A DNA stretch of 64,000 nucleotides from Pseudomonas sihuiensis (GTDB lineage Bacteria; Pseudomonadota; Gammaproteobacteria; Pseudomonadales; Pseudomonadaceae), in assembly GCF_900106015.1 (NCBI RefSeq), contig NZ_LT629797.1:1736001-1800000 (forward strand), given 5' to 3'. Positions 28,101 through 36,619 of the stretch are shown in pieces. Every line of letters starts with the position of its first letter. Within the stretch, counting starts at the first letter, position 1. A program made the position numbers and the translations under genes. Below the pieces are notes generated by a model. The model saw nothing but the letters and a program-made list of their open reading frames with translations. It was not told the origin of the DNA and ran no database searches.

Positions 28101-28708
28101 ACCTCTTGCCAGTCGGCCTCTTCGATATCGCTAACCAGGTGAGCAATGAGCGAGTCGGTACGCAGGAGGTTGTCCGGGAGCAGCAGCTCGGTCGCATCGT
28201 CCAACGCCTCGAATAGGAAAGGCATATTGCGGTGCAGCTCGTGACACTGGGCAAGCAGAAGCTCGCGGTAGAGCGCTTCATCCTGATTACCTGCGGTTTT
28301 CAGGCGGATAACTTCTTCCCTATCCAAGCCTGGCAGATCGAGGTGATGAGCCTGTTCAAGGATCTCAGGCTGCTGTCCCTCCGAATGGCTGAGCACCCGG
28401 TAGCCGTGACTCAGGTAGCCCTTTAGCTCCATAAAGCGAATAGCCACAAAGCGGTTAAACCAGGTATAGGCCAAGGCTTCAACCACAGTAGCAAAGCCTT
28501 GCTGCTGAATGCGGCGAGCCAGCTCGGCGCGCTGCTTGGCAACGCTGGCCGGAAAAGGCTGCCCCCCAATCAGCAAAACGTCGCCCGTTTGTTCGACACT
28601 GACCGGCAATGTCGGATCAAGCCCGAGACGACGAGCACGTAGGGTGACGGCCTCGATAAAATCGAGACGGGCCTGAGGGGCGTATTTTTTGAGTGCGGAG
28701 CGGTTCAT
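25133..28708 (-). CDS. pglX: PglX, BREX N6-adenine DNA methyltransferase
   Basis: The 1191-residue protein has the SAM-binding motif LDPACGSG (309-316) and the catalytic NPPY (517-520) of an adenine-N6 methyltransferase. A long C-terminal recognition part follows. In BREX it methylates the host at a non-palindromic site, and it is also needed for exclusion. Its ATG overlaps the upstream unknown gene by four bases (ATGA). The stretch about 25840-27160, the specificity region, is strikingly AT-rich compared with both ends of the gene, which suggests exchange of the target-recognition domain. No frame break is present. Confidence 0.95.
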   Translation of the reverse strand: MNRSALKKYAPQARLDFIEAVTLRARRLGLDPTLPVSVEQTGDVLLIGGQPFPASVAKQRAELARRIQQQGFATVVEALAYTWFNRFVAIRFMELKGYLSHGYRVLSHSEGQQPEILEQAHHLDLPGLDREEVIRLKTAGNQDEALYRELLLAQCHELHRNMPFLFEALDDATELLLPDNLLRTDSLIAHLVSDIEEADWQEVEVIGWLYQFYISDKKDEVIGKVVKSEDIPAATQLFTPNWIVQYLVQNSLGRLWLMANPGSSLKEKMPYYIEPAEQTPEVQAQLDALIMVRMDEDGGTLNPESLTVLDPACGSGHILVEAYNLLRAIYEERGYRLREIPRLILQKNLYGLDIDDRAAQLAGFALLMKAREDDRRLFDEEGNPPHLNVMAIQQSAGLPDEEMARVILNAAIQIEGGDAFHSGQLFGGGQLETQHSSGLTVLDLRQLIKLFEHGKTFGSLLDVPEVLRIKLGRIIHLLDIVRCKGDDLSRSYANQVIEQFAWPASILALSYDAVIANPPYMGGKGMNNELKEFAKREFPQSKSDLFSVFIERAFLWCKVSGLNSMVTMQTWMFLSAYERMRCSIIDKHSLLSLMHLPYEGRGPTAMGINFGVSVQIFMNSKVSSVNGDFDCFRYFELGEDGVPPRFPSENERNVHARSDDFLKLPGSPVAYWLSGSVKGIFESGVKLGDISKPSNGVQTGNNSKYVRYWHEVDFGKLGGKWFPYNKGGKFRKWYGNIIDVVDWECDGEKIKSESNSCIRGEENYFSVGLTWSDVTSGALSCRLLPAGCVFDAAGPSAFFKSEDELYASIALMNTNFALDFSKILNPTIHFQAGDYKKMPAYPSACMLEASTIAQSAINLAKKDWALYEEGMDFCSLSILHCGSVGLISDSWLKFSDEVDRDFYSLKALEEQNNIVFCKASGIEDLGYIDVPDARVTLYRPDRERDVYRLISYVVGCMMGRYSLDEQGVIYAHCGGHGFNPSRYRKFPADADGIIPITDEPWFEDDAAERVREFVKVVWGAETLVENMEWLADSLGRKAGETSDDAIRRYLSTSFFSDHLQTYKKRPIYWLFSSGKQKAFECLVYLHRYNEGTLSRMRMEYVVPLQSRMQARIDKLTDDIDSATSSAQQKALQKRKDKLTKQLEELRRFDENLRPYADQRITLDLDDGVKVNYGKFGNLLAEVKTITGGKEE

Positions 28709-29334
28709 GCCTGTTCCTTACGGGGCGACCTGACCTTGCGCGACTTCAGCGCACGGCCATACATCATGAGGTATTTATCGAATTCACTATCAGGGCGTTG
28801 ATACCGTTCACTCGCCTCCTTGAGGAAGAGCTTGAGCTGGACGATATCGCACCAGTTGGATGGCTTTTTCTTAGCAGACGGGGTTTGCCGTAAATGATTC
28901 ATCGCGCGGAAGTTGTGCTGATCGATGATCGGCACCTGTAGCGGATGGATCAGGTGGGTCAGGTAGGCGATGGTGATATAGCGCAGCCGACCCAAGCGCT
29001 TATCCCACCACTGAAAAGTGGCCTCAGGGGTGAACTGAGCACCAGCAGACAACGCCCAGCGTCGGAAAGACGGCCAAAGGCTCTCGATCTCGCTGATCAA
29101 GAGCCTCTGCTTTGAGGGGAAGTTGTCCTTGCCCCAGTGCCCCCATTTCCACAGCAGCGCCGCAGATAGATCCACCTTCTCTGCTAACGCAGAGAAGGTC
29201 TTCTTGAAGCCCTCATACTCGTGCGCCGGGTACTTCTGGTAGCTGTAGAGCACCAGGTGGGAGGTGTAGGTTGCTTTCACCTCGTTCAGCACTCGCTGCC
29301 ACTCGACTGCCTTAATCGGCTCGTCCATGCCCAC
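28705..29334 (-). CDS. Unknown BREX-embedded protein upstream of pglX
   Basis: The 209-residue protein starts with GTG at 29334, seven bases after GAGGAG; an ATG two codons later is the alternative. It is helical and Trp-rich (WKWGHWGKDNF, FQWWDKRLGRLRY), with a VPIIDQHNFRAMNHL segment that recalls the Asp-containing loop of helix-hairpin-helix proteins. I cannot name a family. It lies between a DUF262 gene and pglX and overlaps the latter by four bases, so it is translated with them. A role alongside the DUF262 nuclease is inferred from position only. Confidence 0.6.
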   Translation of the reverse strand: MGMDEPIKAVEWQRVLNEVKATYTSHLVLYSYQKYPAHEYEGFKKTFSALAEKVDLSAALLWKWGHWGKDNFPSKQRLLISEIESLWPSFRRWALSAGAQFTPEATFQWWDKRLGRLRYITIAYLTHLIHPLQVPIIDQHNFRAMNHLRQTPSAKKKPSNWCDIVQLKLFLKEASERYQRPDSEFDKYLMMYGRALKSRKVRSPRKEQA

Positions 29335-29358
29335 GGCATTTCTCCTCGGTAACTGTGA

Positions 29359-31095
29359 CTACTGAAGGGCTGAAACGATTCGGGCCCTGAGCGCCTTGCG
29401 ACGCTGCTCGTAGAACACTGGGAAGTCAGCCAGCGACTCCGGAAGGTCGGTGATCTCCAGGCCAGCCAGGTACTGCTGACGTGCGAGAGCATCAGGCTTG
29501 AACTGGGCGTACCAGTCATGCGGCATCTTCTGGCGCTTTTGATTGTTGATGCTGCCTTCAAGCAACTGGAGATTGGCCAGACGGTTGGCCTTATCGGCCA
29601 CTTCCGCCACCTGATCCTCTGGGATACCCGTTTTACGCAGCTGAGGCTTGGTAAAACGGGCCTGCGGGTAGATATGGTCTACATGAAAGTGCTTGGACAG
29701 GTCGAAGCCAGGGAAGATTAGCGAGAGCAAAGCAAAGGTACGCTTGTCGCCATAGGGCAGTTCGACCAACTCATCCAGCTCCTCCTCCGTGAAAGACAGC
29801 GTTTTACCGCGCGAGGACATAACGCTTTCGATTTGAGCTACCGGGAAGCCGGTCTGGGCATGGGTACGAATCTGATCACGCAGGGCAGTTAGCAGGGTGT
29901 CCAACCCACTTCCCCAAATTCCCGAAGCCTTGAGCAGACTGCGGATCAACCACTTGCGCACATTCTCGCGGTCTTGCGCGTACTCAGTGCGAGACAAGTA
30001 GCCTTCACCAGGCTGGCTCACGAACAGATAGTACGCGATGGGCAACAGGGCGCTGTCGGCGCGCAGGTTCTGGCTGTTGAAGCCGAAGCTGGCCAGCAAG
30101 CGAACGGATAGCAGCAAGGCCTCACGTATGCGCGACCAGTTCTCTTCCAGCAGCGTCATGTTGGCCTTGTTGAAGTTTTCCACCTTGAACCCAACGCTGC
30201 CGATGTCCGACAGCATCAAGCCGGCCTTGAGCACCAGGTCTTTACTGAAGTTGAACTGGTCGCCCTCTTTGTTCATCTGGTCAACGAGCTGATGAATCTC
30301 CTGTCGGGCATCGAGCTTCGACCACTGCGCCACAGCAATGGAGAGCAGGAGATCCGAGTACGAAAGCGGCGTACCACCACTGTTCATGCGAATGAAGATA
30401 TTCAGCACACGCTCAAGATCCTGTTCGGTCTCTTCGTAGTAGCTGATGATTTCTTTAAGGTGAACCGTGCGGTAGAGATGGCGCAGCACCCTCTTCGCTT
30501 GCTTGCGCTGGTCGAGGCTGAGATCAAGATCGTCCAGGCTATCGAGCAAATCATCCTCACTCTCGATCAGGATACGACTGACGCGAAGCCACAGCTGGCC
30601 ATCTCCTGTTAACTCCGTCGTGGTCTCAGTAAGAAACTCAAAGCGGTACTCTGAGCCTGTTTCCGCATCCGGCTCACCCAGCAGATCCAGGTAGAGATGA
30701 CGGATCGGAAAGGCATCATTGCTTGACCACCATTTGCCTGGCAGCTTCCAGGCATAGGAGCCGCGCAGACCAATGTTCAGAGCCGTCATGCGCTGCTGGC
30801 CGTCGAGCACCGCAACGAGATCTCGCTCGGGGAGGGTATTCAATAGCGCGCAGTGATAGTTGTCGCGCTCATGGTAATCACGGACAAAGTCGTAGAACTG
30901 GTACTCCTGGCGCTTCTCCGGTGCGATACGCCAGAACAGGAAGGTGCCAAAGGGATAGCCCTGCAACAGGCTGTCGAACAAGCGGCAGATCTGCTCTGGC
31001 CACCAAACGAACTCACGCTGGATCGCAGGCAAGATGTATTCCTGAGATGCAACCTTGTCCAAAAGCTGCTTGATCGTACCGCCTGGCTTGTACAT
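29359..31095 (-). CDS. DUF262-DUF1524 protein, GmrSD/BrxU-like
   Basis: The 578-residue single-chain protein has the DUF262 ParB-like signature VLDGQQRMTAL (about 96-106), which hydrolyses nucleotide, and near the C-terminus an HNH-type HVDHIYPQ (471-478) with NLQLLEGSINNQK of DUF1524. GmrSD and BrxU proteins use this pair to cut DNA with modified cytosines, and BrxU is known to complement BREX against modified phages. Both motif sets look intact. It is 9 bases from brxC and 24 from the next gene, so it is part of the operon. Whether it targets modified DNA here is inference. Confidence 0.85.
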   Translation of the reverse strand: MYKPGGTIKQLLDKVASQEYILPAIQREFVWWPEQICRLFDSLLQGYPFGTFLFWRIAPEKRQEYQFYDFVRDYHERDNYHCALLNTLPERDLVAVLDGQQRMTALNIGLRGSYAWKLPGKWWSSNDAFPIRHLYLDLLGEPDAETGSEYRFEFLTETTTELTGDGQLWLRVSRILIESEDDLLDSLDDLDLSLDQRKQAKRVLRHLYRTVHLKEIISYYEETEQDLERVLNIFIRMNSGGTPLSYSDLLLSIAVAQWSKLDARQEIHQLVDQMNKEGDQFNFSKDLVLKAGLMLSDIGSVGFKVENFNKANMTLLEENWSRIREALLLSVRLLASFGFNSQNLRADSALLPIAYYLFVSQPGEGYLSRTEYAQDRENVRKWLIRSLLKASGIWGSGLDTLLTALRDQIRTHAQTGFPVAQIESVMSSRGKTLSFTEEELDELVELPYGDKRTFALLSLIFPGFDLSKHFHVDHIYPQARFTKPQLRKTGIPEDQVAEVADKANRLANLQLLEGSINNQKRQKMPHDWYAQFKPDALARQQYLAGLEITDLPESLADFPVFYEQRRKALRARIVSALQ

Positions 31096-31104
31096 GGCTG
31101 TTCC

Positions 31105-34100
31105 TTAGCGAATTTCAACGCGTTGATTGTCAGCGATTGCCTGCTCAAGCTCTTTACGCAGCTTGGCCAGGAAGTTGTCGATATCAGCTTGGGTCTCGAT
31201 GTAACCAGAGCCTGCGAGCAGTTGAGCATCCACTACCTTGCGCTTTTTGACCGGTACGACCGGCGCGACAACAGCCGCAGGCGTATTAACCACAGGAGGC
31301 TCGGCTACTGGCACGCCCGGGTTACCACTGCCCGAGACCACGGGCTTTGGTGCCGGTGCACTGGCTGCTGCCTTAGCTTTGGCGGCAGCTTGTTCAGCTA
31401 ACAGGTGCAGATGATCGATGGCCGCATCGGCCAGGTCGCGGGCTTCATCCTGCATTTGGCTGATGTGGGCCAGGCTGCGCTGTTTAGTAATTTTCTGCCG
31501 GAGGTTTTGCAGGGCGAGCAGGCTCTTGTTGCGCTGATCCGTGCTGGCTTGCAGGTCATCCAGTTCCGCATTGACCTTGGCCAATTGCTTGTCCAACCAG
31601 GCATCCGCGCGCTCGTGGGCCTCCTTGAGGAAGCCGTCGTTAATCTGGGTGATCGTTTGGATCAGCCCCTCACCCTCACGAATCAGATTGAACGGAGCCT
31701 TGGCGCTGAGGATTTCGTCGATGCGAGCCAGAGCACGAGCGGCCTTTTCATCCTTCTCCAGCTTGGGCCGGTTGGGCTGGAAGTCACGCTGCGCCGCACC
31801 TAGCTTGTCCCAGGCGGTTTTCTGGCTGCTGTAGAAGTTATCCAGGTCACCGTGGCTGTCAGAGAGGTCTAGCAGCGCACTACGCTCTTTGAGGAACAAC
31901 TGGATGGCATCAAAGCTGTCCGGCGCTGCCTTGAGTTTGCCAATCAGCTTGAGGCCCTGGTCGATGTCGTCCAACCCCGGGTACTGCCCAGTTTGGGCCA
32001 ATGCGCGCCACTGTTTGAACTCGCTCTCCCAACTATCCAGACTGCTTTGCAGAAGGCTGTAAAGGTTGTCCTCGCCATCCTGGGCGATCTTCTGGAACAC
32101 CTCTTTAAACAGCTGACGGGCCTTTTGCAGCTCTCCAGAGCCGACTTGTTGGCGTTTCTGGATTTCAGTGGTGCGCCAGCGGGCCGGCGTGGAGATTTCA
32201 TTCCAGACTTGATGCGGAGCCAGCGGGCCACCATTGCCGATAAGGCTGACCTCGCCTTTCAGCATCAGCCGTACGATCAGCAATATGGTTTCCCATTCTG
32301 GCCAACCATAGGGCCGGCGACCGTAATGGGTCTCCGCAAGGTCGTGCAGAACGATGCGGCGTGACTGCGAGGCAAGGAGTTCAATGTGCTGGCTAACCTC
32401 CTTGAGCGCACGCGGATTAGCTTCACCAGTACTTTCCAGACCTAAACCTGGGGTTTGCGGCGTGGCCAGCATGGCCTGAATTTCTTTCTGCGGATCGCTG
32501 CTCAGGTGCTGGATATAGCCCAGCTTGCTGAAGGTATTACGCACCAGGTAGTCGAGCGCCTCTTCGGCCAACATCGGTGCGCTGGAAGCCTTGGTCTCCA
32601 GTTTGTTGCCTGCCACATAGACCTCGGCCTCACGCAGCAGACGATCCACGGTGGTACTCAGACGCTGCCGGCGCTGGCGGTTTTCCTCGGCACGATCCTG
32701 AAGGATGCGCTTGGTGTTATGCGGCAGCGTGCCGTCGTTTTTGCGGGTGATGTATTTGTCGGTTTGCAGGTACAGGCGCAGCTCACGGGCCAAGTCGCGT
32801 TCGTCTTCCAGGCGCAGGAGCACACTGCCCTCCCCCTGGCTGGATTCAAGAATGCAGCGCTGCTCGCTCCAGGTGTCTCGGTCATCCACCAACGGGCTGA
32901 TAACCGAGATCAGCAGATCGCCATCAACACGGTTGCCCAGGGGATGCAGATCGCACTGGCGGTTCAGACCAAAGTCTTTGCCATTGTCAGGGAAACGGAA
33001 CTTGCGCTGACCGCGTAGCGCTTCATCAAACAGCAGCTGACCCAGCTCACGTGCCTCATCGGCGCTGGTGAGGTCGACATCCTTGATCTCACGGCTGATG
33101 TCGCGCTCTTCGTTGGTTAGGAAGAAGAAGTCATCACCGTTTCGGCTGACCAGGGTTTCCTTCTCCAGGCGCTGGAGGCTGTCTTCGATCTGCTTGCGCA
33201 GGCCTTGGCGGTCGGCGTCGATCTCATCGATAAACAGGGTGATGAGGTTATCGACATTGCCCTTGATCTCATCAACGTAGCGGATGAGGAACAGGGTCTT
33301 CAGCACCAAGGGGTCGAACTCTTGCAGGCTTGGGTTGCTGGCGGCGTTATCGATGGTCGATTTGACCACGCCCTCAAGGAAGCCTTCGATGGAGGGATAG
33401 AAGCGGTAAAGCGGTACCAGGACACCGACGTTGTTTTCACTGACGGCCTTGGCGGCAGACTGGAAGGCATCCAGCAATGAGCGCTCACCACGGGCCAAGT
33501 GCGTGCCGGTGGCACCGGCCTTGCGGATACTTTCAAAAATGCGCTGCACGAGTTGGAACTGGTACGGCACAAAGGGGTAAACGGCGGCGAAGTTGTCTTC
33601 GTCGGTGAACGCTTTATAGGTGCGCCCGGTATTGGTGAAGCTGAGCTGGTTGCGCAGGATGTCGGCCTTTTCGCGGTAGATCTTGCGCAGGGCATCTTTG
33701 GGCTCAGGTTCTTTGTCGAGCAAACGACGCTGAATAACTTCGTCAACGTTACCACTGGACAGCGACAGACGCGTTTTGAAGCGACCCTGAATCTTGGAGA
33801 AGTCGTTGGCCTTGGAGGCGCGCACTTCACCCAAAACGGCATCGATGTCTTCCTGCGAGGTGACCAGAACCCAGGCGCGGCCACCACAGATCGTGCCGAG
33901 GTTTTCGGTGATGGTTTGCAGGCTCAGCATCAGGTGGGTGTCCTGGCCAATGAACTGGCCGACTTCGTCCACCAGGAACACGATGCGCTGATCCTTGCCG
34001 CGTTTATCCAGGTATTCCTTCACCCACCGGGCGAAGCTTTCGACATTGAGGCTGAAGTCACTTTCAAACCGCTCTACCCAAGCATCGGCGTCCTTGATCT

Positions 34101-34776
34101 CCTGCCCCAGGGTTTTCGAAAGAGCAGTTGCCAGTGCATCAACCTGGAAGTGGTAGGCGTCGCGCTCGTCTTCCCAGGTGGAGCCCGACGCTTCAGCGAA
34201 TGCCTGTTTGAACTCAGTAAACTTGCCCAGATCATCCAGGTGACGCTCCATGTGGGCGATGTGTGGGTGATCCCCGCAGAAGCCCAGGCGCTCGTTAAAG
34301 ACCTTCAGAAAAACGCGAAGGATGGCATCACGGCCATCGGTGCTGTCGGCCTTACTGTCGATATTGAACAGCAGCACGTCAGTGTCAGCGGCGATGGCGC
34401 GCTTGATGTCGGCAGCCAGCATCGGGTCGGCAATTTTGCGCTCGAAGAAATCGATGGCCTGACGCGTTTCGCCATTCTTGCTGACCCGCTTGTTCTCCAG
34501 CAGGTAAGAGAGAATCTTCAGAAAGTGCGATTTACCCGACCCGAAGAAACCAGAGATCCACACCCCTACTCGCCCGGACGCCTCCTGGGGGTTGTCCAGG
34601 GCCGCCAGATAGCTTTCAAAAAAGCTGCGCAGGTGTTGATCCAACTCGCGGGTGATGACGTACTCATCCAGCTCCTGCCAGACGGACTCAGCATCATCCT
34701 GGTCAGCCTTGATCACGCCGTTGATGGAGCGGTGGATGGAGCGGGTAAACAGACTCTTGATTTGCACGGTGGACAT
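31105..34776 (-). CDS. brxC: BrxC, BREX large ATPase
   Basis: The 1223-residue protein has Walker A GFFGSGKS (76-83) and Walker B RIVFLVDEVGQF (264-275), in the layout of BrxC/PglY. Long charged, coiled-coil-rich segments fill residues 850-1130. A low-complexity Ala/Pro linker (about 1140-1190) precedes a short conserved-looking tail. BrxC is a core BREX ATPase of unknown exact action, thought to organise the complex on DNA. It starts 5 bases after brxB. Full length and no breaks. Confidence 0.95.
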   Translation of the reverse strand: MSTVQIKSLFTRSIHRSINGVIKADQDDAESVWQELDEYVITRELDQHLRSFFESYLAALDNPQEASGRVGVWISGFFGSGKSHFLKILSYLLENKRVSKNGETRQAIDFFERKIADPMLAADIKRAIAADTDVLLFNIDSKADSTDGRDAILRVFLKVFNERLGFCGDHPHIAHMERHLDDLGKFTEFKQAFAEASGSTWEDERDAYHFQVDALATALSKTLGQEIKDADAWVERFESDFSLNVESFARWVKEYLDKRGKDQRIVFLVDEVGQFIGQDTHLMLSLQTITENLGTICGGRAWVLVTSQEDIDAVLGEVRASKANDFSKIQGRFKTRLSLSSGNVDEVIQRRLLDKEPEPKDALRKIYREKADILRNQLSFTNTGRTYKAFTDEDNFAAVYPFVPYQFQLVQRIFESIRKAGATGTHLARGERSLLDAFQSAAKAVSENNVGVLVPLYRFYPSIEGFLEGVVKSTIDNAASNPSLQEFDPLVLKTLFLIRYVDEIKGNVDNLITLFIDEIDADRQGLRKQIEDSLQRLEKETLVSRNGDDFFFLTNEERDISREIKDVDLTSADEARELGQLLFDEALRGQRKFRFPDNGKDFGLNRQCDLHPLGNRVDGDLLISVISPLVDDRDTWSEQRCILESSQGEGSVLLRLEDERDLARELRLYLQTDKYITRKNDGTLPHNTKRILQDRAEENRQRRQRLSTTVDRLLREAEVYVAGNKLETKASSAPMLAEEALDYLVRNTFSKLGYIQHLSSDPQKEIQAMLATPQTPGLGLESTGEANPRALKEVSQHIELLASQSRRIVLHDLAETHYGRRPYGWPEWETILLIVRLMLKGEVSLIGNGGPLAPHQVWNEISTPARWRTTEIQKRQQVGSGELQKARQLFKEVFQKIAQDGEDNLYSLLQSSLDSWESEFKQWRALAQTGQYPGLDDIDQGLKLIGKLKAAPDSFDAIQLFLKERSALLDLSDSHGDLDNFYSSQKTAWDKLGAAQRDFQPNRPKLEKDEKAARALARIDEILSAKAPFNLIREGEGLIQTITQINDGFLKEAHERADAWLDKQLAKVNAELDDLQASTDQRNKSLLALQNLRQKITKQRSLAHISQMQDEARDLADAAIDHLHLLAEQAAAKAKAAASAPAPKPVVSGSGNPGVPVAEPPVVNTPAAVVAPVVPVKKRKVVDAQLLAGSGYIETQADIDNFLAKLRKELEQAIADNQRVEIR

Positions 34777-34781
34777 CCTTT

Positions 34782-35360
34782 TCAGCTCACCAGTCGGAAA
34801 GCACGGTAGTAAGGTTTCTCACCCAGCTGACCGAACAGCTTGAGCGATTGGCCGTCATAGAGGCCTGGATAAAACACCACCAGCGGAGTCTGCCCCATGA
34901 AAGGCTGGAGGTTGTTCAGGAGGTTGTGGGTACGAATCAGCGGATAGGCACTTCCGACACCATTGATGACCAGGAGGCCAAACTCACTGGGCGGGTAGCG
35001 ATCAACCAGCTCTTTGGCGACCTTACCTGCATCCAGTGGTGCCTTTAGGGCTTTTTGCAGAGCCTCATCGCCCTTCTGCGCTTGCAGGTCGATGGACTTA
35101 TCCAACAGGTTTCGTTTGTTGAGCATGTCCAGCAGCAGCTCAAACAGGTTGATGAACGCGACCTTCAGCCCAGGGCGGCGTTTGCTGATAGCGCCTTCGA
35201 GAAATAAGACGTGCTCGCGCACCCTCAGCTCATCCTGAGGTGGATAGTCAAAGGCATAGAATGGCACCTCGTTGCCCAGACCTTGACCACCAAGGAAGTC
35301 ATCAGAGGTGATCTTCTCCAGGATTTTATTGAGGCGTTCGTCGAGGTCGTTCACGGGCAT
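34782..35360 (-). CDS. brxB: BrxB, BREX core protein
   Basis: The 192-residue protein (MPVNDLDERLNKILEKITSD, then DFLGGQGLGNEVPFYAFDYP) fits BrxB, a core BREX protein of the DUF1788 family with unknown biochemical role. The ATG at 35360 overlaps the end of brxA by 10 bases; a TTG at 35372 is an alternative. It is followed closely by brxC, which is the invariant type I order. Confidence 0.9.
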   Translation of the reverse strand: MPVNDLDERLNKILEKITSDDFLGGQGLGNEVPFYAFDYPPQDELRVREHVLFLEGAISKRRPGLKVAFINLFELLLDMLNKRNLLDKSIDLQAQKGDEALQKALKAPLDAGKVAKELVDRYPPSEFGLLVINGVGSAYPLIRTHNLLNNLQPFMGQTPLVVFYPGLYDGQSLKLFGQLGEKPYYRAFRLVS

Positions 35361-35947
35361 ACCTGAAGGCAATCGAGCACGTACTGCTCATTTTGTTGAC
35401 GAAGATAATTAAGAACAGCTGGCTCGATGGCCTGGCTGCGTAAGCGTAGGCTGCGGGTATCTTCGATGAAGCCAGCTTCCGCCAACATCCGTATGGCATT
35501 TTGCCTTAACTTACCCCGCGTAGAGTCGGTCAAGCCAGGCATATCCGGCTGAGCACGCTGGCAGTCTTCGATATAGGCATCCCAATGCCTGAGCTCCAGG
35601 TGGGTCGAAAAACGGCGGAATTGGTGCCGCACGACCGTCCGCAGAAAATCACCGAACAAGGGCGAAAACTTTACAGTTGCGGCCAAAACCGCATGAGTAG
35701 CAACCGGCATGCTGCCTTCATGCACCAGCTTCCAGAGCTCGACATCCATCGTTTGCAAGCGAGCTCTCGCCAAATTGGCATAGGTAGCAGCCGTCTTGGC
35801 TGTGCGCTTTTGCAGCACATTCAGCTCATAGACTTGCCTTTCCCACTCCCGAGGCTCCACGCTCTGCAACAGCAAGCCAGCAATGATCCGGGTCTCGGGC
35901 ACGATTAATGAGCATTTGGTGAAATTGGCCAGGTAAACACTGCTCAT
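35351..35947 (-). CDS. brxA: BrxA, BREX core protein
   Basis: The 198-residue protein (MSSVYLANFTKCSLIVPETR...) matches BrxA/DUF1819, a small helical DNA-binding protein at the head of BREX loci. I set the start at the ATG at 35947. The frame stays open for another 94 codons upstream, but that part is compositionally unlike a protein and includes a strong DNA hairpin. Only a weak GAG precedes the ATG, and the hairpin ends directly next to it, so translation may be controlled. Confidence 0.9.
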   Translation of the reverse strand: MSSVYLANFTKCSLIVPETRIIAGLLLQSVEPREWERQVYELNVLQKRTAKTAATYANLARARLQTMDVELWKLVHEGSMPVATHAVLAATVKFSPLFGDFLRTVVRHQFRRFSTHLELRHWDAYIEDCQRAQPDMPGLTDSTRGKLRQNAIRMLAEAGFIEDTRSLRLRSQAIEPAVLNYLRQQNEQYVLDCLQVCP

Positions 35948-35956
35948 AAAGGACTC

Positions 35957-35994
35957 GCACTCATCAACCACATAAAAGTGGTTATTTTGAGTGC
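35957..35994 (-). promoter_or_regulatory. Long stem-loop in the brxA leader
   Basis: In the mRNA sense, GCACTCA and AACCAC pair with GTGGTT and TGAGTGC around the loop TTTTAT, giving 13 base pairs with a small internal loop. It ends nine bases upstream of the brxA ATG and has no U-tract, so it is more likely a translational or RNA-stability element, or a DNA operator, than a terminator. Confidence 0.6.
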
Positions 35995-36207
35995 AGGCTG
36001 GACTGAGCGCCAGCCACAAATGCGCTGGCCACGACAGCATCTGGCGCCTGCTTCCAACAGCCAAATCGGCGTCTTGCGTCAGCCCTCGCCCAACCCTCCC
36101 TCCCATTGCTGGCCTGGCCGGTTTCGGGTCGAAGAGTGAGCAATTTTCGCGGGCTAAGCCCTGGTATCGTGGTCTGCGCAGCGTATTCAATCGCCAAGCC
36201 GACAAGC

Positions 36208-36507
36208 TCATCGTTCTCGGCCTCCGCACAGTGATGCATCCTGCATGGCCATCTCCAGCAGCAGAGCCTTACGCTTCAACTGTTCTACATGTAGACGCTC
36301 CGCACGTAGCGCCGACAGCATCTCTAGGCGCTGCTCCTGAAGCTCGCTCTGGCGCTGTAGCAAATCCTCAACTTGCTTGAGCAAGCCCTGGCAGGTTGAG
36401 CGTAAACCTGAGATGTGCAGTTGCTGCCATAGCAAGATGATTGCGAGAAACGCGATCACTGATACTGATAGGCCCGCAATGACACATGGCTGTGCGAACG
36501 ACTCCAT
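36208..36507 (-). CDS. Small membrane/coiled-coil protein at the head of the BREX operon
   Basis: The 99-residue product has one N-terminal transmembrane helix (about 9-28). It is followed by an uninterrupted coiled coil (residues 30-90; LLKQVEDLLQRQSELQEQ, LEMLSALRAERLHVEQLK). AGAGG lies nine bases before the ATG at 36507. It diverges from brxR and is 260 bases upstream of brxA. The gap 35948-36207 contains no supported gene but includes the leader hairpin. No family recognised; it could be a BREX accessory or a separate small gene. Confidence 0.6.
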   Translation of the reverse strand: MESFAQPCVIAGLSVSVIAFLAIILLWQQLHISGLRSTCQGLLKQVEDLLQRQSELQEQRLEMLSALRAERLHVEQLKRKALLLEMAMQDASLCGGRER

Positions 36508-36561
36508 CTCAAATCCTCTGGCTGCTCATCCTTACCGCGCACCAACAATATGCAATCTGTA

Positions 36562-36590
36562 TTTACACATCTATAGTGTTTACATAAACA
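36562..36590 (+). promoter_or_regulatory. Promoter of brxR
   Basis: TTTACA (36562-36567) and TAAACA (36585-36590) are separated by 17 bases, and the brxR ATG follows 29 bases later. The -10 element lies inside the inverted repeat at 36577-36598. Confidence 0.5.
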
Positions 36591-36598
36591 GGTAAACA
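36577..36598. promoter_or_regulatory. Candidate BrxR operator
   Basis: TGTTTAC and GTAAACA form a perfect inverted repeat with eight bases between. It covers the putative -10 of brxR in the divergent brxR-BREX intergenic region. Related WYL repressors of defence islands bind such repeats at their own promoters. Confidence 0.6.
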
Positions 36599-36619
36599 AA
36601 TGGAGCACATGGAGAGGAC

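Noticed and set aside
35948..36229. A 94-codon N-terminal extension of BrxA
   Set aside because: The residues do not look like a protein, BrxA is normally about 200 residues, and a strong hairpin lies there.
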